Below, piece by piece: positions 35,183-44,996 of a DNA stretch of 64,000 bases; position 1 is the stretch's first letter; each line of letters begins with the position of its first letter. The position numbers and the translations under genes were made by a program. The stretch lies in the NCBI GenBank assembly GCA_024235735.1, contig JACKLU010000001.1:434001-498000 (forward strand). The letters are read 5' to 3'. The DNA comes from Burkholderiales bacterium. GTDB taxonomy: Bacteria > Pseudomonadota > Gammaproteobacteria > Burkholderiales > Nitrosomonadaceae. The notes beneath the pieces were generated by a model, which worked only from the letters and a program-made list of their open reading frames with translations, was not told the DNA's origin and ran no database searches.

Positions 35183-36463
35183 CTACCAATCAGTAAAAAT
35201 ACTGTCCGCCGCCGACAACGTTTCGTTGATTTCACTGTCACCATGCATGGTGGATACGAATCCGGCTTCAAACGCCGACGGTGCAAAGTAGACGCCTCTG
35301 TCCAGCATTGCATGGAAGAATCGGTTAAAGGCCTCCCTATCGCATGACATGACCTCAGCAAAGCTACTCGGAATGTTTTTGCTGAAATAAAGACCAAACA
35401 TGCCACCTATTGACTGTGCACAAAAATCAATACCGTGTTTACAAGCACTAGCGGTCAAACCTTCAGTCAGCTGGCGGGTTGTGGTTGCGAGATTGTCATA
35501 AAATCCCTTTTCCTGTATCAGCTTCAGTGTCGTCAACCCGGCAGCCACTGCAACGGGGTTACCTGACAGAGTTCCGGCTTGATAGACTGCGCCAACAGGC
35601 GCAAGACATTGCATGATCTCGCGTCTGCCGCCAAACGCAGCCATCGGCATACCACCGCCAATCACTTTGCCAAGCACTGTAAGATCAGGTTTAATCTGAT
35701 AAAGTCCTTGCGCGCATTCAAGACCAACGCGGAAACCTGTCATTACTTCATCAAAAATCAACACACTGCCATATTGTGTACATAGTGCACGCAATGTCGA
35801 CAGGAAATCCGCCTTTGGTGCGATCAGATTCATATTCCCCGCCACAGGCTCTACAATGACGGCGGCTATCTCTTCACCAAATTTCTTAAAACTCGCTTCC
35901 AATCCGGACAAATCATTATAATCCAGTACAATGGTGTGCCCTGTGGTTTCCTGCGGCACACCCGCAGAGCTTGGATTGCCAAACGTCAGCGCACCCGAAC
36001 CGGCTTTAACCAGCAGGCAGTCATCATGACCGTGATAACAGCCTTCAAATTTGATAATCTTGTTACGCCCGGTGTAACCACGAGCAAGGCGTATGGCACT
36101 CATCCCCGCTTCGGTACCGGAACTCACCAGCCGCACTTGTTCGATCGAGGGAACCAGATTGCAGATCAATTCGGCAATTTCCAGCTCGGCTTCGGTCGGA
36201 GCGCCAAATGTCAGTCCATGTTCCACTGTTTTCTGTACCGCTTTGACCACATGAGGATGCGCATGACCCAATATCAGCGGCCCCCATGAGCCAACATAAT
36301 CGATATAACGCTTACCATCAACATCCCAGAAGTGTGCGCCTTGACCGCGCTGAAAAAAAACGGGCGTACCGCCAACTGATTTAAAGGCGCGCACGGGTGA
36401 GTTCACACCGCCGGGGATATATTTCTGGGATTGTTCAAAAAGCTGTTGGTTACGTGAAGTCAT
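35183..36463 (-). CDS. hemL: Glutamate-1-semialdehyde 2,1-aminomutase
   Basis: 426 residues from ATG 36463, chosen because GAGAG is eight bases before it. It is a fold-type I PLP enzyme making 5-aminolevulinate for haem. Typical features: PGGVNSPVRAFKSVGGTP, WGPLILGHAHP, the KFEGCYHGHDD motif and LGKVIGGGMP with the PLP lysine. This C5-pathway gene fits the large haem demand of an ammonia oxidiser. Confidence 0.97.
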   Translation of the reverse strand: MTSRNQQLFEQSQKYIPGGVNSPVRAFKSVGGTPVFFQRGQGAHFWDVDGKRYIDYVGSWGPLILGHAHPHVVKAVQKTVEHGLTFGAPTEAELEIAELICNLVPSIEQVRLVSSGTEAGMSAIRLARGYTGRNKIIKFEGCYHGHDDCLLVKAGSGALTFGNPSSAGVPQETTGHTIVLDYNDLSGLEASFKKFGEEIAAVIVEPVAGNMNLIAPKADFLSTLRALCTQYGSVLIFDEVMTGFRVGLECAQGLYQIKPDLTVLGKVIGGGMPMAAFGGRREIMQCLAPVGAVYQAGTLSGNPVAVAAGLTTLKLIQEKGFYDNLATTTRQLTEGLTASACKHGIDFCAQSIGGMFGLYFSKNIPSSFAEVMSCDREAFNRFFHAMLDRGVYFAPSAFEAGFVSTMHGDSEINETLSAADSIFTDW

Positions 36464-36511
36464 CAAATCACTCTCAAATATAATCAATCAATTCAAAATA
36501 GGGTTTTTATC

Positions 36512-37159
36512 TCAAACTGGAAAAAACCGGGAAAACTTTTCCGCCGTTTCGCGTATATGCCTGGCCTGATATAACGCCTGGCACACCGCAATCGCACACG
36601 CACCGGCTTCAATTAACGGTAACGCATTCGCTGTATTAATGCCGCCTATACACACCACGGGCACAGCAAGACTATTTTTAACCTGTTTCAACATGCCGAT
36701 TGTCGCAACAACCGTGTTCTGTTTTGTCGAGGTTGGATAGAATGCACCGAAGGCAACATAATCAGCGCCCTGTATCTGGGCCGCATGTGCCAGATCCGGC
36801 TTATTGTAACAGGATGCGCCGACGATTTTCCCTGGACCAAGCTGCTTTCTGGCCGCCGCGACACCGCTATCATGTTCCCCTACATGAACGCCATCAGCGC
36901 CAATTTCCAGCGCCAGATCCGGATCATCATTGACGATCAGCGGCACGTCATATCTTCGACACAGCTGCGCCAGCAGCTCGGCTTGACTGCGGCGCAAAAC
37001 AGCATCTGCTGTCTTGTTGCGATATTGAATCAATCGCGCACCACCAGCGAGCGCCTGTTCGGTCCGGGCTATCAAGGCTGCTGTATCCGTCATATCCGGT
37101 GTTATGCCATACAAGCCGCTGATAATGCGGTCATGACGGCTGCGACTATCACGGTTCAT
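36512..37159 (-). CDS. thiE: Thiamine-phosphate synthase
   Basis: 215 residues from ATG 37159, which overlaps the thiD stop as ATGA. TIM-barrel enzyme joining HMP-PP and the thiazole phosphate. Motifs: GARLIQYRNKTAD, PLIVNDDPDLALEIGADGVH, GASCYN, AFGAFYPTSTK and CIGGINTANA. It is coupled to thiD. Confidence 0.95.
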   Translation of the reverse strand: MNRDSRSRHDRIISGLYGITPDMTDTAALIARTEQALAGGARLIQYRNKTADAVLRRSQAELLAQLCRRYDVPLIVNDDPDLALEIGADGVHVGEHDSGVAAARKQLGPGKIVGASCYNKPDLAHAAQIQGADYVAFGAFYPTSTKQNTVVATIGMLKQVKNSLAVPVVCIGGINTANALPLIEAGACAIAVCQALYQARHIRETAEKFSRFFPV

Positions 37160-37998
37160 GACTTTTTCTTGCTGACGATACTGTTGGCGAAGTCGGTCCA
37201 AAAAAGTCGATTAGGAATGTGCTGTCCCATACCAGGACGAAAGCTTGCATTCAACGTCTGCCAAGTGTATTTCTGACCGGCATAAACACTTTCATTCACG
37301 GCCAGACCGTTGGCCATGGATGCGGCAATCGCAGAAGCCAGCGTGCACCCTGAGCCATGATAACTGCCTGGCAAGCGCTTCCATTCATCGCTGCGCACCC
37401 TGCCAGCGGCACTGAATAATGTATTCGCAACATCCGCTGTGTTTTCATGCGTACCGGTAATCAGCACATACTCACACCCCATATCCAGCAACCTGTGCGC
37501 ACACTCATCCAGCGACAAAGTATCCGGATTATTGTCTTCATCATCAAATGCAGCGAGACGCCGCGCTTCCAGACTGTTGGGCGTTAGTAATGTTACTTGC
37601 GGCAGCAACAGTCCGCACATCGCGTCAATCATGTCGTCATTGGCCAATTCATCACCTCGCCCCGAAGTGAGTACAGGATCCATGATCAGCGGTATTTCCG
37701 GATAATCCGATACAATCTCGGCGATTGCTGCGATGATCTCAACACTACCCAGCAAACCAAGCTTGAAGGCATGCACAGGCATATCTTCCAATATTGTCCT
37801 GGCCTGATTTTCAATCCATTCCGCATCCAATGGCAGCACTTCCTCGACACCGGTCGTATCCTGAACTGTAATCGCGGTTATGACAGGCAATGGGTGGCAA
37901 CCCATGCTGGCTATGGTGAGCAAATCAGCCTGTATACCCGCTCCACCACTGGGGTCATTGGCTGCAAACGAAAGTACATTTGGGGGTGGCTGTAACAT
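37156..37998 (-). CDS. thiD: Hydroxymethylpyrimidine/phosphomethylpyrimidine kinase
   Basis: 280 residues, ribokinase fold. Motifs: SFAANDPSGGAGIQADL, MDPVLTSGRGDEL, LLTPNSLEARRL, and the C-terminal GSYHGSGCTLASAIAASMANG anion hole with catalytic cysteine. It makes HMP-PP for thiamine. No TPP riboswitch fits in the 50 bases upstream. Confidence 0.96.
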   Translation of the reverse strand: MLQPPPNVLSFAANDPSGGAGIQADLLTIASMGCHPLPVITAITVQDTTGVEEVLPLDAEWIENQARTILEDMPVHAFKLGLLGSVEIIAAIAEIVSDYPEIPLIMDPVLTSGRGDELANDDMIDAMCGLLLPQVTLLTPNSLEARRLAAFDDEDNNPDTLSLDECAHRLLDMGCEYVLITGTHENTADVANTLFSAAGRVRSDEWKRLPGSYHGSGCTLASAIAASMANGLAVNESVYAGQKYTWQTLNASFRPGMGQHIPNRLFWTDFANSIVSKKKS

Positions 37999-38050
37999 GC
38001 ATTAATACCGTAAAATAGCATTTTAACTCAAATGGAAATGACGAGCTATT

Positions 38051-38239
38051 ATGTCTATGGAAGAAAATCAGAACTATAATCGTTACATGTGTTTAATCTG
38101 CGGCTACGTTTACGATGAAGAAAAAGGATCACCCGAGGAAGGCATTCCTCCGGGCACGCGCTGGGAAGATGTCCCTATCAACTGGACCTGCCCGGAATGC
38201 GGGGCACGCAAAGAGGATTTTGAAATGGTGAAAATATAA
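38051..38239 (+). CDS. Rubredoxin
   Basis: 62 residues with two Cys pairs, CLICGY and CPECGA, and the usual Asp/Glu/Pro-rich loop between, plus GTRWEDVPINWTCP. It carries one Fe(SCys)4 centre. Its stop shares bases with the gloA start (TAATG). Confidence 0.95.
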   Translation: MSMEENQNYNRYMCLICGYVYDEEKGSPEEGIPPGTRWEDVPINWTCPECGARKEDFEMVKI

Positions 38240-38628
38240 TGCGTATTCTGCATACCATGCTGCGCGTTGGTCATCTCGAAAAATCACTTGCCTTTTATAC
38301 CCAGGTACTGGGCATGAAGCTTCTGCGCCAGAAAGATTACCCCGACGGACGCTTTACACTGGCATTCGTCGGCTACCAAAATGAAACCGATGGCGCGGTA
38401 TTGGAGCTCACTCACAACTGGGATACCAGTCACTATCATCTCGGTGAAGGTTTCGGACATATCGCCATTGAAGTTGATGATGCCTATAGCGCCTGCGAAG
38501 AGATTCGAAAGCGGGGCGGAAAAATAACGCGCGAAGCAGGTCCCATGAAACATGGCGCTACAATCATTGCTTTTGTGGAAGACCCTGACGGATACAAAAT
38601 TGAGCTTATCCAGAAAAAGAATCAATAA
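38239..38628 (+). CDS. gloA: Lactoylglutathione lyase (glyoxalase I)
   Basis: 129 residues, one VOC-fold chain. Motifs: LHTMLRVGHLEKSLAFYTQVLGMKLLR, the GFGHIAIEV and EDPDGYKIELIQ metal ligands (His, Glu, His, Glu). It turns methylglyoxal-glutathione into lactoylglutathione. The start overlaps the rubredoxin stop, so the two are coupled. It depends on the glutathione made by gshAB. Confidence 0.95.
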   Translation: MRILHTMLRVGHLEKSLAFYTQVLGMKLLRQKDYPDGRFTLAFVGYQNETDGAVLELTHNWDTSHYHLGEGFGHIAIEVDDAYSACEEIRKRGGKITREAGPMKHGATIIAFVEDPDGYKIELIQKKNQ

Positions 38629-38843
38629 AAACAAAGCTTTTACTCCGCTCCACCACAAATGTGCTTGAGTGCGTGCAGAGCGGATTTACCTTCACGTATC
38701 GTTAGCGAATACTCAGAAAAATTTGCAATCACTGGTCTAATTGTTGCAATTCAATCGGATAAAACTAAAAAAAAGCGCATGACAGCCGATTATTTGAAAC
38801 AGAGTTATGATTATCCATATTTTTCAAAGAATCTGACGATAAA

Positions 38844-39578
38844 ATGCAACATAGCATCCCACTGGAGCCATCCACAGCAAACAACAATCTTTCAACATCA
38901 CTTGAATTTGATGATATCAGATTGAAAGTTGGCGACAAACTACAAGTCAAAGCAAATCCTTACGGAAAAAAATTGGGTATTTCACCCAGAAGTGATTATT
39001 GTACTGTTCATGTTATCGGTTACGTTCCAGAAAAAACCCTGATCATTCATCTGCCGGAGACGAGTCGAAAGCCCGGCAATCCATTATTCCTTGAAGGTGA
39101 ACAACTCCTGGTTCGTTTTTTCAATGGACAATGCATATTCAGCTTCAATGTTATTGTCGAACACGTCGTAAAACTGCCATTCAAATACATCCATCTATCA
39201 TTTCCCAGAGAGATATCTGGACAAACGATACGAAAATCAATCCGCATCAAAAGCAATATCGAAACAAAAATCTCATTCAATGATCAATCCTATGATGGAA
39301 ATATTACCAATCTCAGCGCCACAGGCGCCGAGATCTCCATTCGTGCTGATTTGGGAGAAAAAGGAAATGCCATTGGCATTGCGTTTAATGTCGAATTAGA
39401 AGACAAAGCTGTTTCTTTATCACTACAAGCACTTATCCGGTCATTTCAAATCAGCAAAAATGAGATTGGTATTTTAATATACGGGATTGAGTTTATCCAA
39501 TTGACACCTGATCAAATCGCAACCTTGCGCAACTATATCTATAAGGAATTGATCGACAATCATTGCAAAATCACATAG
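38844..39578 (+). CDS. PilZ-domain protein, YcgR-like
   Basis: 244 residues with an N-terminal YcgR-type domain (about 20-110: DIRLKVGDKLQVKA) and a C-terminal PilZ domain (about 130-235). The c-di-GMP motifs are seen as R-K-S-I-R (with R at the RxxxR positions) and NLSATGAEI (D/NxSxxG type). Such proteins bind c-di-GMP and affect flagella or surface behaviour. No flagellar or pilus gene is next to it. The gene is single. Confidence 0.8.
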   Translation: MQHSIPLEPSTANNNLSTSLEFDDIRLKVGDKLQVKANPYGKKLGISPRSDYCTVHVIGYVPEKTLIIHLPETSRKPGNPLFLEGEQLLVRFFNGQCIFSFNVIVEHVVKLPFKYIHLSFPREISGQTIRKSIRIKSNIETKISFNDQSYDGNITNLSATGAEISIRADLGEKGNAIGIAFNVELEDKAVSLSLQALIRSFQISKNEIGILIYGIEFIQLTPDQIATLRNYIYKELIDNHCKIT

Positions 39579-39955
39579 TTTCTCATTATCAGAATACCGA
39601 TCGGATATTCCGCGAACAATATTTCTCGTCAAGCGCGCCCCAACTATCCAATCCCACTAAACAGTTTCGCAAGCTCTCTTACAATTCACATAAAGCTTGT
39701 GCATGACCTACTTTAGCAGCATCACTGAGCGGATCTTAAATTCCGATTGAAACATCTGGGTCTCCTGGATGACGTCAATACGATTCACGCGTAAACTCTC
39801 TGGCGCAGTATGATTATTTGTAAATGACGAAGTATCACTTAGTCACTGCGACTATGCCTGCGCTGTACTGGTATTGCCCGATGACCTACTGGTGCAATAT
39901 TCACGTTAAGGTATAATATCCGGTTTATTTATTTTTTGAATTGTTGGAGGTTTTT
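39579..39955. other. Intergenic stretch before the fmdB-like gene
   Basis: About 375 bases. Only a promoter-like site (39889-39917) is suggestive; no RNA gene, coding frame or repeat was recognised. Confidence 0.45.
39889..39917 (+). promoter_or_regulatory. Possible promoter for fmdB-aspS
   Basis: A perfect TATAAT at 39912-39917 lies about 40 bases before the fmdB start; the matching -35 (CTGGTG with 17 bases between) is poor. Confidence 0.4.
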
Positions 39956-40306
39956 ATGCCCATTTATGAATATCTTTGCAATTCATGCGGCGTCAGGAAA
40001 GAACATATCCAGAAGATGAGCGACGCGCCGATCACAACCTGCCCGGCGTGTGGCAGTACGGAATATGTCAAGCTGATTTCAGCCGCCGGATTTCAGTTGA
40101 AAGGCAGCGGCTGGTATGTGACTGATTTCAAGAACAAGCCGGTCACAGCAAAATCTGAAAAAAGCGATGCACTGCCGCAATCTTCGGAGTCCAAAGCAAA
40201 CTCCCAAACAGCAGCCAAAGCAAGCTCAAAAATAGACACAACACCACCTGTGGCAAAATCGAATGAAACCAAGGCCAGTGTTACTACACCCACTGCAACT
40301 GATTAA
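39956..40306 (+). CDS. FmdB-type zinc ribbon protein
   Basis: 116 residues from ATG 39956, with GGAGG seven bases before it. The first about 45 residues hold MPIYEYLCNSCG and CPACGS, the two Cys pairs of the FmdB/CxxC zinc ribbon. After residue 60 the tail is Ser/Ala/Lys/Thr-rich and has no fold. The family is regulatory in name only; its role is not settled. It lies 73 bases before aspS. Confidence 0.85.
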   Translation: MPIYEYLCNSCGVRKEHIQKMSDAPITTCPACGSTEYVKLISAAGFQLKGSGWYVTDFKNKPVTAKSEKSDALPQSSESKANSQTAAKASSKIDTTPPVAKSNETKASVTTPTATD

Positions 40307-40379
40307 TCAAGTAAATTTTGCGATTCATTTCTTAATTTTTTCAATTCAATATCTGTTACTTCCAGCCTGAATACATATT

Positions 40380-42158
40380 ATGCGCACAAATTACTGCGGA
40401 GCCATCAATACCCAATATCTCGATGAAATCGTCACTCTGTACGGCTGGGTGCATCGCCGTCGCGACCATGGCGGAGTGATTTTTATTGATCTGCGCGATC
40501 GCGAAGGATTGGTGCAAGTGGTCTGTGATCCCGACAATATTCAAACATTTCAGCTCGCTGAAAAAATTCGCAATGAATATGTACTGAAGGTCATCGGCAA
40601 AGTCAGACGACGCCCTGAAGGTACGGTCAACCCGGCGCTGTACAGCGGAGAAATCGAAGTGCTGGTAGTCAATATGGACATCCTGAATACCTCGCTGACA
40701 CCACCGTTCCTCATGGACGATGACCATATCAGCGAGTTTGTCCGGCTGGAACATCGTTATCTCGATCTGCGCCGCCCGGTGATGCAGTCGAATTTGCGCC
40801 TGCGGCACAAGGTGACCATGGCGGTGCGCGTTTTTCTCGACCAGCAGGGGTTTCTCGATATCGAAACACCGATACTGACCAAATCCACGCCCGAGGGCGC
40901 GCGCGATTACCTAGTGCCGTCACGCGTCAATGCGAACCATTTCTTCGCGCTACCGCAATCACCGCAATTATTCAAGCAATTACTGATGGTTTCCGGATTT
41001 GACCGGTATTATCAGATCGCACGCTGTTTTCGCGACGAAGACCTGCGTGCCGACCGGCAACCCGAATTCACTCAAATCGATATTGAAACTTCTTTCCTGA
41101 CGGAAGCAGAAATCATGGCACTGATGGAAGCCATGATCCGCCAGTTGTTCAAATCGGTCAGCAATATTGAACTGCCTGATCCGTTTCCGCGCCTGACCTA
41201 TGCCGAAGCAATGCACAAATACGGCAGTGACAAGCCGGACTTGCGCGTCTCACTGGAATTGACGGAATTGACTGACATCATGAAAGACGTGCCGTTCAAG
41301 GTATTCCGTGAAGCCGCTGAAAAACCGAACGGCCGGGTTGCCGCCCTGCGTGTCCCTGATGGCGGCCAGCTGACACGCAAGGAAATCGACGACTACACGC
41401 AGTTTGTCGGTATTTACGGCGCCAAAGGACTGGCTTATATCAAGGTCAACCATCTCGCTGAAGGGCAGGCTGGATTACAGTCACCCATACTAAAATTCCT
41501 GCCGGAGGACATCATACAGACCATACTTGAACGCACCGGCGCACGGGATGGCGACCTGATTTTCTTTGGCGCGGACAAGGCCAAGATTGTCAACGAATCG
41601 CTCGGTGCGTTGCGCATCAAGGTCGGGCATCAGCACGGCCACGCTACGTCAGACTGGCAGCCCGCATGGGTTGTTGACTTCCCCATGTTCGAATGGGACG
41701 AGGAAGAAAATCGCTGGCAAGCATTGCACCACCCGTTCACCTCTCCGGCGGATGGTCATGAGGAACTGCTGAGCACCAATCCCGGTGCGGCATTGTCAAA
41801 AGCTTACGATATGGTGCTTAATGGTTCCGAAATCGGCGGCGGTTCGGTACGTATTCACCGCCAGGATGTTCAGTCAAAAGTGTTCCAGGCACTCAATATC
41901 TCTGCCGAAGAAGCACAGGAAAAATTCAGCTTTCTGCTTGAAGCGCTACAATATGGTGCGCCTCCCCATGGCGGCATAGCTTTCGGACTGGATCGCATCG
42001 TCACATTGATGACCGGTTCCGAATCAATCCGCGATGTCATCGCATTTCCGAAAACACAGCGCGCACAGTGCCTGTTGACACACGCACCGAGTACAGTTGA
42101 GGAAAAACAGCTCAAGGAATTGAATATCCGGTTGCGCAAAACTGAGCAAGCTACATAG
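40380..42158 (+). CDS. aspS: Aspartate-tRNA ligase
   Basis: 592 residues, class II synthetase with OB-fold anticodon domain (about 5-110: EIVTLYGWVHRRRDHGGVIFID), class II motif 1, motif 2 (CFRDEDLRADRQPEFTQID), GAD insertion (about 290-400) and motif 3 (GGIAFGLDRIVTLM). Full bacterial length. Discriminating or non-discriminating behaviour toward Asn cannot be read from the sequence. Confidence 0.97.
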   Translation: MRTNYCGAINTQYLDEIVTLYGWVHRRRDHGGVIFIDLRDREGLVQVVCDPDNIQTFQLAEKIRNEYVLKVIGKVRRRPEGTVNPALYSGEIEVLVVNMDILNTSLTPPFLMDDDHISEFVRLEHRYLDLRRPVMQSNLRLRHKVTMAVRVFLDQQGFLDIETPILTKSTPEGARDYLVPSRVNANHFFALPQSPQLFKQLLMVSGFDRYYQIARCFRDEDLRADRQPEFTQIDIETSFLTEAEIMALMEAMIRQLFKSVSNIELPDPFPRLTYAEAMHKYGSDKPDLRVSLELTELTDIMKDVPFKVFREAAEKPNGRVAALRVPDGGQLTRKEIDDYTQFVGIYGAKGLAYIKVNHLAEGQAGLQSPILKFLPEDIIQTILERTGARDGDLIFFGADKAKIVNESLGALRIKVGHQHGHATSDWQPAWVVDFPMFEWDEEENRWQALHHPFTSPADGHEELLSTNPGAALSKAYDMVLNGSEIGGGSVRIHRQDVQSKVFQALNISAEEAQEKFSFLLEALQYGAPPHGGIAFGLDRIVTLMTGSESIRDVIAFPKTQRAQCLLTHAPSTVEEKQLKELNIRLRKTEQAT

Positions 42159-42171
42159 CCAGGGCTTTTCG

Positions 42172-42672
42172 ATGAATCGTGATATTTCGACATACAAAAT
42201 TCCTGTATCCGTTCTGGTGATCATTCATACACCGGATTTACAGGTTTTGCTGCTCGAACGCGCAGACCACCCGGGTTATTGGCAATCAGTCACCGGCAGT
42301 CAGAACGTGGGAGAAACGCTACGGGAAACAGCGATTCGTGAAATCAATGAAGAAACCGGATTAAGTCCGACAGCTTACCCGCTGTCATCGCTTTCGGATT
42401 GGGAAACGGAAAATCAGTATGAAATTTTTGAAGAATGGCGCTGGCGCTACGCGCCCGGAATAACGCACAATACGGAGCATGTTTTCAGTCTATGCCTGCC
42501 TGAACCTAAACCCGTAACAATTGCACCGGAAGAACATCTCGCGTATCGCTGGCTACCTTGGCAGCAAGCTGCCGAAAAGGTTTTTTCCTGGACGAATGCC
42601 GAAGCCATTCGCGATCTGGTCTCATATTACGAAAAAACCAAAACGGCTCATTCCCCCTGTCCGATAATCTGA
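42172..42672 (+). CDS. nudB: Dihydroneopterin triphosphate pyrophosphatase (NudB-like Nudix)
   Basis: 166 residues with an intact Nudix box (G-x5-E-x7-REINEETGL) after VTGSQNVGE. The context right after aspS is that of nudB/ntpA in proteobacteria, where the enzyme acts in folate synthesis. The C-terminus overlaps the convergent bioD gene by 25 bases. Substrate is inferred. Confidence 0.88.
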   Translation: MNRDISTYKIPVSVLVIIHTPDLQVLLLERADHPGYWQSVTGSQNVGETLRETAIREINEETGLSPTAYPLSSLSDWETENQYEIFEEWRWRYAPGITHNTEHVFSLCLPEPKPVTIAPEEHLAYRWLPWQQAAEKVFSWTNAEAIRDLVSYYEKTKTAHSPCPII

Positions 42673-43346
42673 ATCAGCTTATCAACTTCAATACGCTGCG
42701 CCTGTTGTGTTAAATCGGATGTTTCGGTGAACGGTATTTGGCCCAGCAACGGCGCGTCAATTCTATGCTGTAAAGCGGCAATATTTTCCTCCAGCGCCAG
42801 CATGCCGGGATCAACGCAATTGGCCACCCATCCGACAAGACACAAACCAGCGTGTTTGATTGCCTGCGCAGTCAACAGCGCGTGATTGATACACCCCAGC
42901 CGCATACCGACAACCAGCATTACCGGCAGATTCAGCGTCCGCACCAGATCAATAGTTGTTTCATAAGTGTTTATCGGCACCAGGAGTCCACCAGCCCCCT
43001 CAACAATAACTAACTCGGCATTTCTCGCTAATCGATCGTAACATTGCCCGATATACGCTATTTTTATCGTCACACCTTCTTGCCGGGCGGCAATATGGGG
43101 TGCAATGGGTGTTTGCAACGCATAGGGATTCAGATCGTCAAGCGGGACATCTACATTGCTTGCGAAGCGCAGCAATTCGACATCCCGCCACTGGCCGTTC
43201 TCACAGCCGGCGGCGATCGGTTTCATGCCGACAACCGCCATATTCCGGGCTGCCAGCGCATGCAACAGCAGGCAGCTGATATATGTTTTGCCGACACCGG
43301 TATCGGTGCCGGTTACAAACAAGCCTGAGGGCATTGTACGGGTCAT
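42648..43346 (-). CDS. bioD: Dethiobiotin synthetase
   Basis: 232 residues from ATG 43346, which overlaps the bioC stop as ATGA. ATP loop GTDTGVGKTY and the conserved VIVEGAGGLLVPIN. It closes the ureido ring using CO2 and ATP. It is last in the bio operon. Confidence 0.95.
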   Translation of the reverse strand: MTRTMPSGLFVTGTDTGVGKTYISCLLLHALAARNMAVVGMKPIAAGCENGQWRDVELLRFASNVDVPLDDLNPYALQTPIAPHIAARQEGVTIKIAYIGQCYDRLARNAELVIVEGAGGLLVPINTYETTIDLVRTLNLPVMLVVGMRLGCINHALLTAQAIKHAGLCLVGWVANCVDPGMLALEENIAALQHRIDAPLLGQIPFTETSDLTQQAQRIEVDKLIQIIGQGE

Positions 43347-44233
43347 TCCATAAGGATTTGTCTGCGCAGTTCAGGTGTCACCACCGTTTGCTTTGGCGGC
43401 AATTTCCAGGCATGCCCGTAGACAACTTCAAAAGTCGCCGGCAATTTACCGTTGGCGCGCAAGGTTTCATATTGTGCGATAACCTGTCGCCATTTTGCTT
43501 TTCCGGTCAATCCCGGGCGCTTGCCTTGCCCGACAGTATGCGCGCCGATGGCTTTCAGATCATGCATGACGCTGCGTACATCGTCATAAGTCAGCGTGAT
43601 ATATTCCATATCCATAACTGGCGTGGCGAATCGATTATGCACAAGCAGGTCACCGATATCATGCATATCGATGAACCGGTTAACATGCGCATACTGATCC
43701 ACCTGCGCAAAAGCATGCCTGAGTTCTTTTAAGGTATCAGGTCCCAACGTACTGAACATGATCAGGCCATCTGTTGACAGCACACGGTTAATCTCCCGAA
43801 AAGTACGATCCAGATCATTGCACCATTGCAGTGTCAAATTAGACCAGACCATACCGATGCTTCCATCCTTGAATGGCAATTGCTCAATATCAACACAGGC
43901 ATACTGCACTGTACTTTTCTTCCGGAATGGCCAGAACCGCGAACCACCGCTCGGTCGTTCTTCCTGAGATCGCGATTGCAGAAGCATGCCGAGCGCAATA
44001 TCGGTAGCCAGCAATTGACTATCAGGATAGCGCTTAGCCAGTTTGCGGCTGCCGTAACCGGTGCCGCTGCCGGCGTCCAGTATTCTTTCCGGCATATATT
44101 TGATCAATTCCAGGCGTTCAAACATGCGATTACTGACTTCACGCTGTAATACCGCTGATTGATCATAGCTGGCTGCCGCTTTTTCAAACGCATTACGCAC
44201 CTGGCGCTTGTTCAGAATAAAATCAGAATGCAT
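43343..44233 (-). CDS. bioC: Malonyl-ACP O-methyltransferase
   Basis: 296 residues, class I SAM methyltransferase: motif I RILDAGSGTGYGSR, and further conserved IGMVWSNLTLQWCND typical of BioC. It begins biotin synthesis by methylating malonyl-ACP. It overlaps bioH by 11 bases. Confidence 0.93.
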   Translation of the reverse strand: MHSDFILNKRQVRNAFEKAAASYDQSAVLQREVSNRMFERLELIKYMPERILDAGSGTGYGSRKLAKRYPDSQLLATDIALGMLLQSRSQEERPSGGSRFWPFRKKSTVQYACVDIEQLPFKDGSIGMVWSNLTLQWCNDLDRTFREINRVLSTDGLIMFSTLGPDTLKELRHAFAQVDQYAHVNRFIDMHDIGDLLVHNRFATPVMDMEYITLTYDDVRSVMHDLKAIGAHTVGQGKRPGLTGKAKWRQVIAQYETLRANGKLPATFEVVYGHAWKLPPKQTVVTPELRRQILME

Positions 44234-44996
44234 GAATACAAGTCACGAATTGCTCGGGGTCGGACAAAAAAGGCGCATGACCGCATTGCGGAAACATGAC
44301 GAGTCTGGCGTTTTTCAGCTGCCGCGCCATCCATTGCGCAGCGCAAGGGTGTGTAATCACATCACGATCACCATGCAGTAGCAGCACAGGCTGTGTTATG
44401 TTTTGCAGTTTGCCGCGCAGATCATTCGCCTGCAAAATCGCAAGTCCTTTTTGCAATGCAGCATAATCCGGCCGCTCACGCTCAAAAAAACAGGCGCGCA
44501 ATTGTGTTAAAACATGCGTCGAGCGCTGTTCCCCGTTGATTTGCAAAGTCAGAAAACGATTGATGGTCGTTTTATAGTTCAGATGCAGATTCTCCAAAAA
44601 AAATTGCAGAAATCGATGCTCCATTCCCCATGACCAGTCCTGTTGCTGCACAAAACAAGGCGTAGTTGCCACCAGCACCAGTTTTCTTATCCGCTCAGGA
44701 TTGTTTATTGCAAGCTGCATGGCAATCTGGCCACCGAGTGACCAACCGCAAACGATACAATCGTCGGGCAGATTTTCGTTGATGACTTCAACCACATGAT
44801 TGAAGTCACCGGGTTCAAGCATCGGGCTGAGACCATGTCCAGGCAGATCAAACAAATGCACGCGATACTTCATCGCCAGCTGCTCACGGACGCCCCGCCA
44901 CACGCCGCCATGCATTGCCCAGCCATGCAGCAAAACCAGATCCGGGCCGCTGCCCAGTATTTCGCAATGCATCGGTTGCTTAGACATGCGCATCAT
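44223..44996 (-). CDS. bioH: Pimeloyl-ACP methyl ester carboxylesterase
   Basis: 257 residues, alpha/beta hydrolase. LVLLHGWAMHGGVWRG is the oxyanion region, CGWSLGGQIA the nucleophile elbow, LLHGDRDVITHP the Asp site and FPQCGHAPFLSDPEQF the His. Three Met start choices lie inside the bioF end; none has a clear ribosome site. It removes the methyl cap from pimeloyl-ACP. Confidence 0.94.
   Translation of the reverse strand: MMRMSKQPMHCEILGSGPDLVLLHGWAMHGGVWRGVREQLAMKYRVHLFDLPGHGLSPMLEPGDFNHVVEVINENLPDDCIVCGWSLGGQIAMQLAINNPERIRKLVLVATTPCFVQQQDWSWGMEHRFLQFFLENLHLNYKTTINRFLTLQINGEQRSTHVLTQLRACFFERERPDYAALQKGLAILQANDLRGKLQNITQPVLLLHGDRDVITHPCAAQWMARQLKNARLVMFPQCGHAPFLSDPEQFVTCIHAF

Noticed and set aside
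37999..38050. TPP riboswitch before thiD
   Set aside because: The gap is only about 50 bases and lacks thi-box features.
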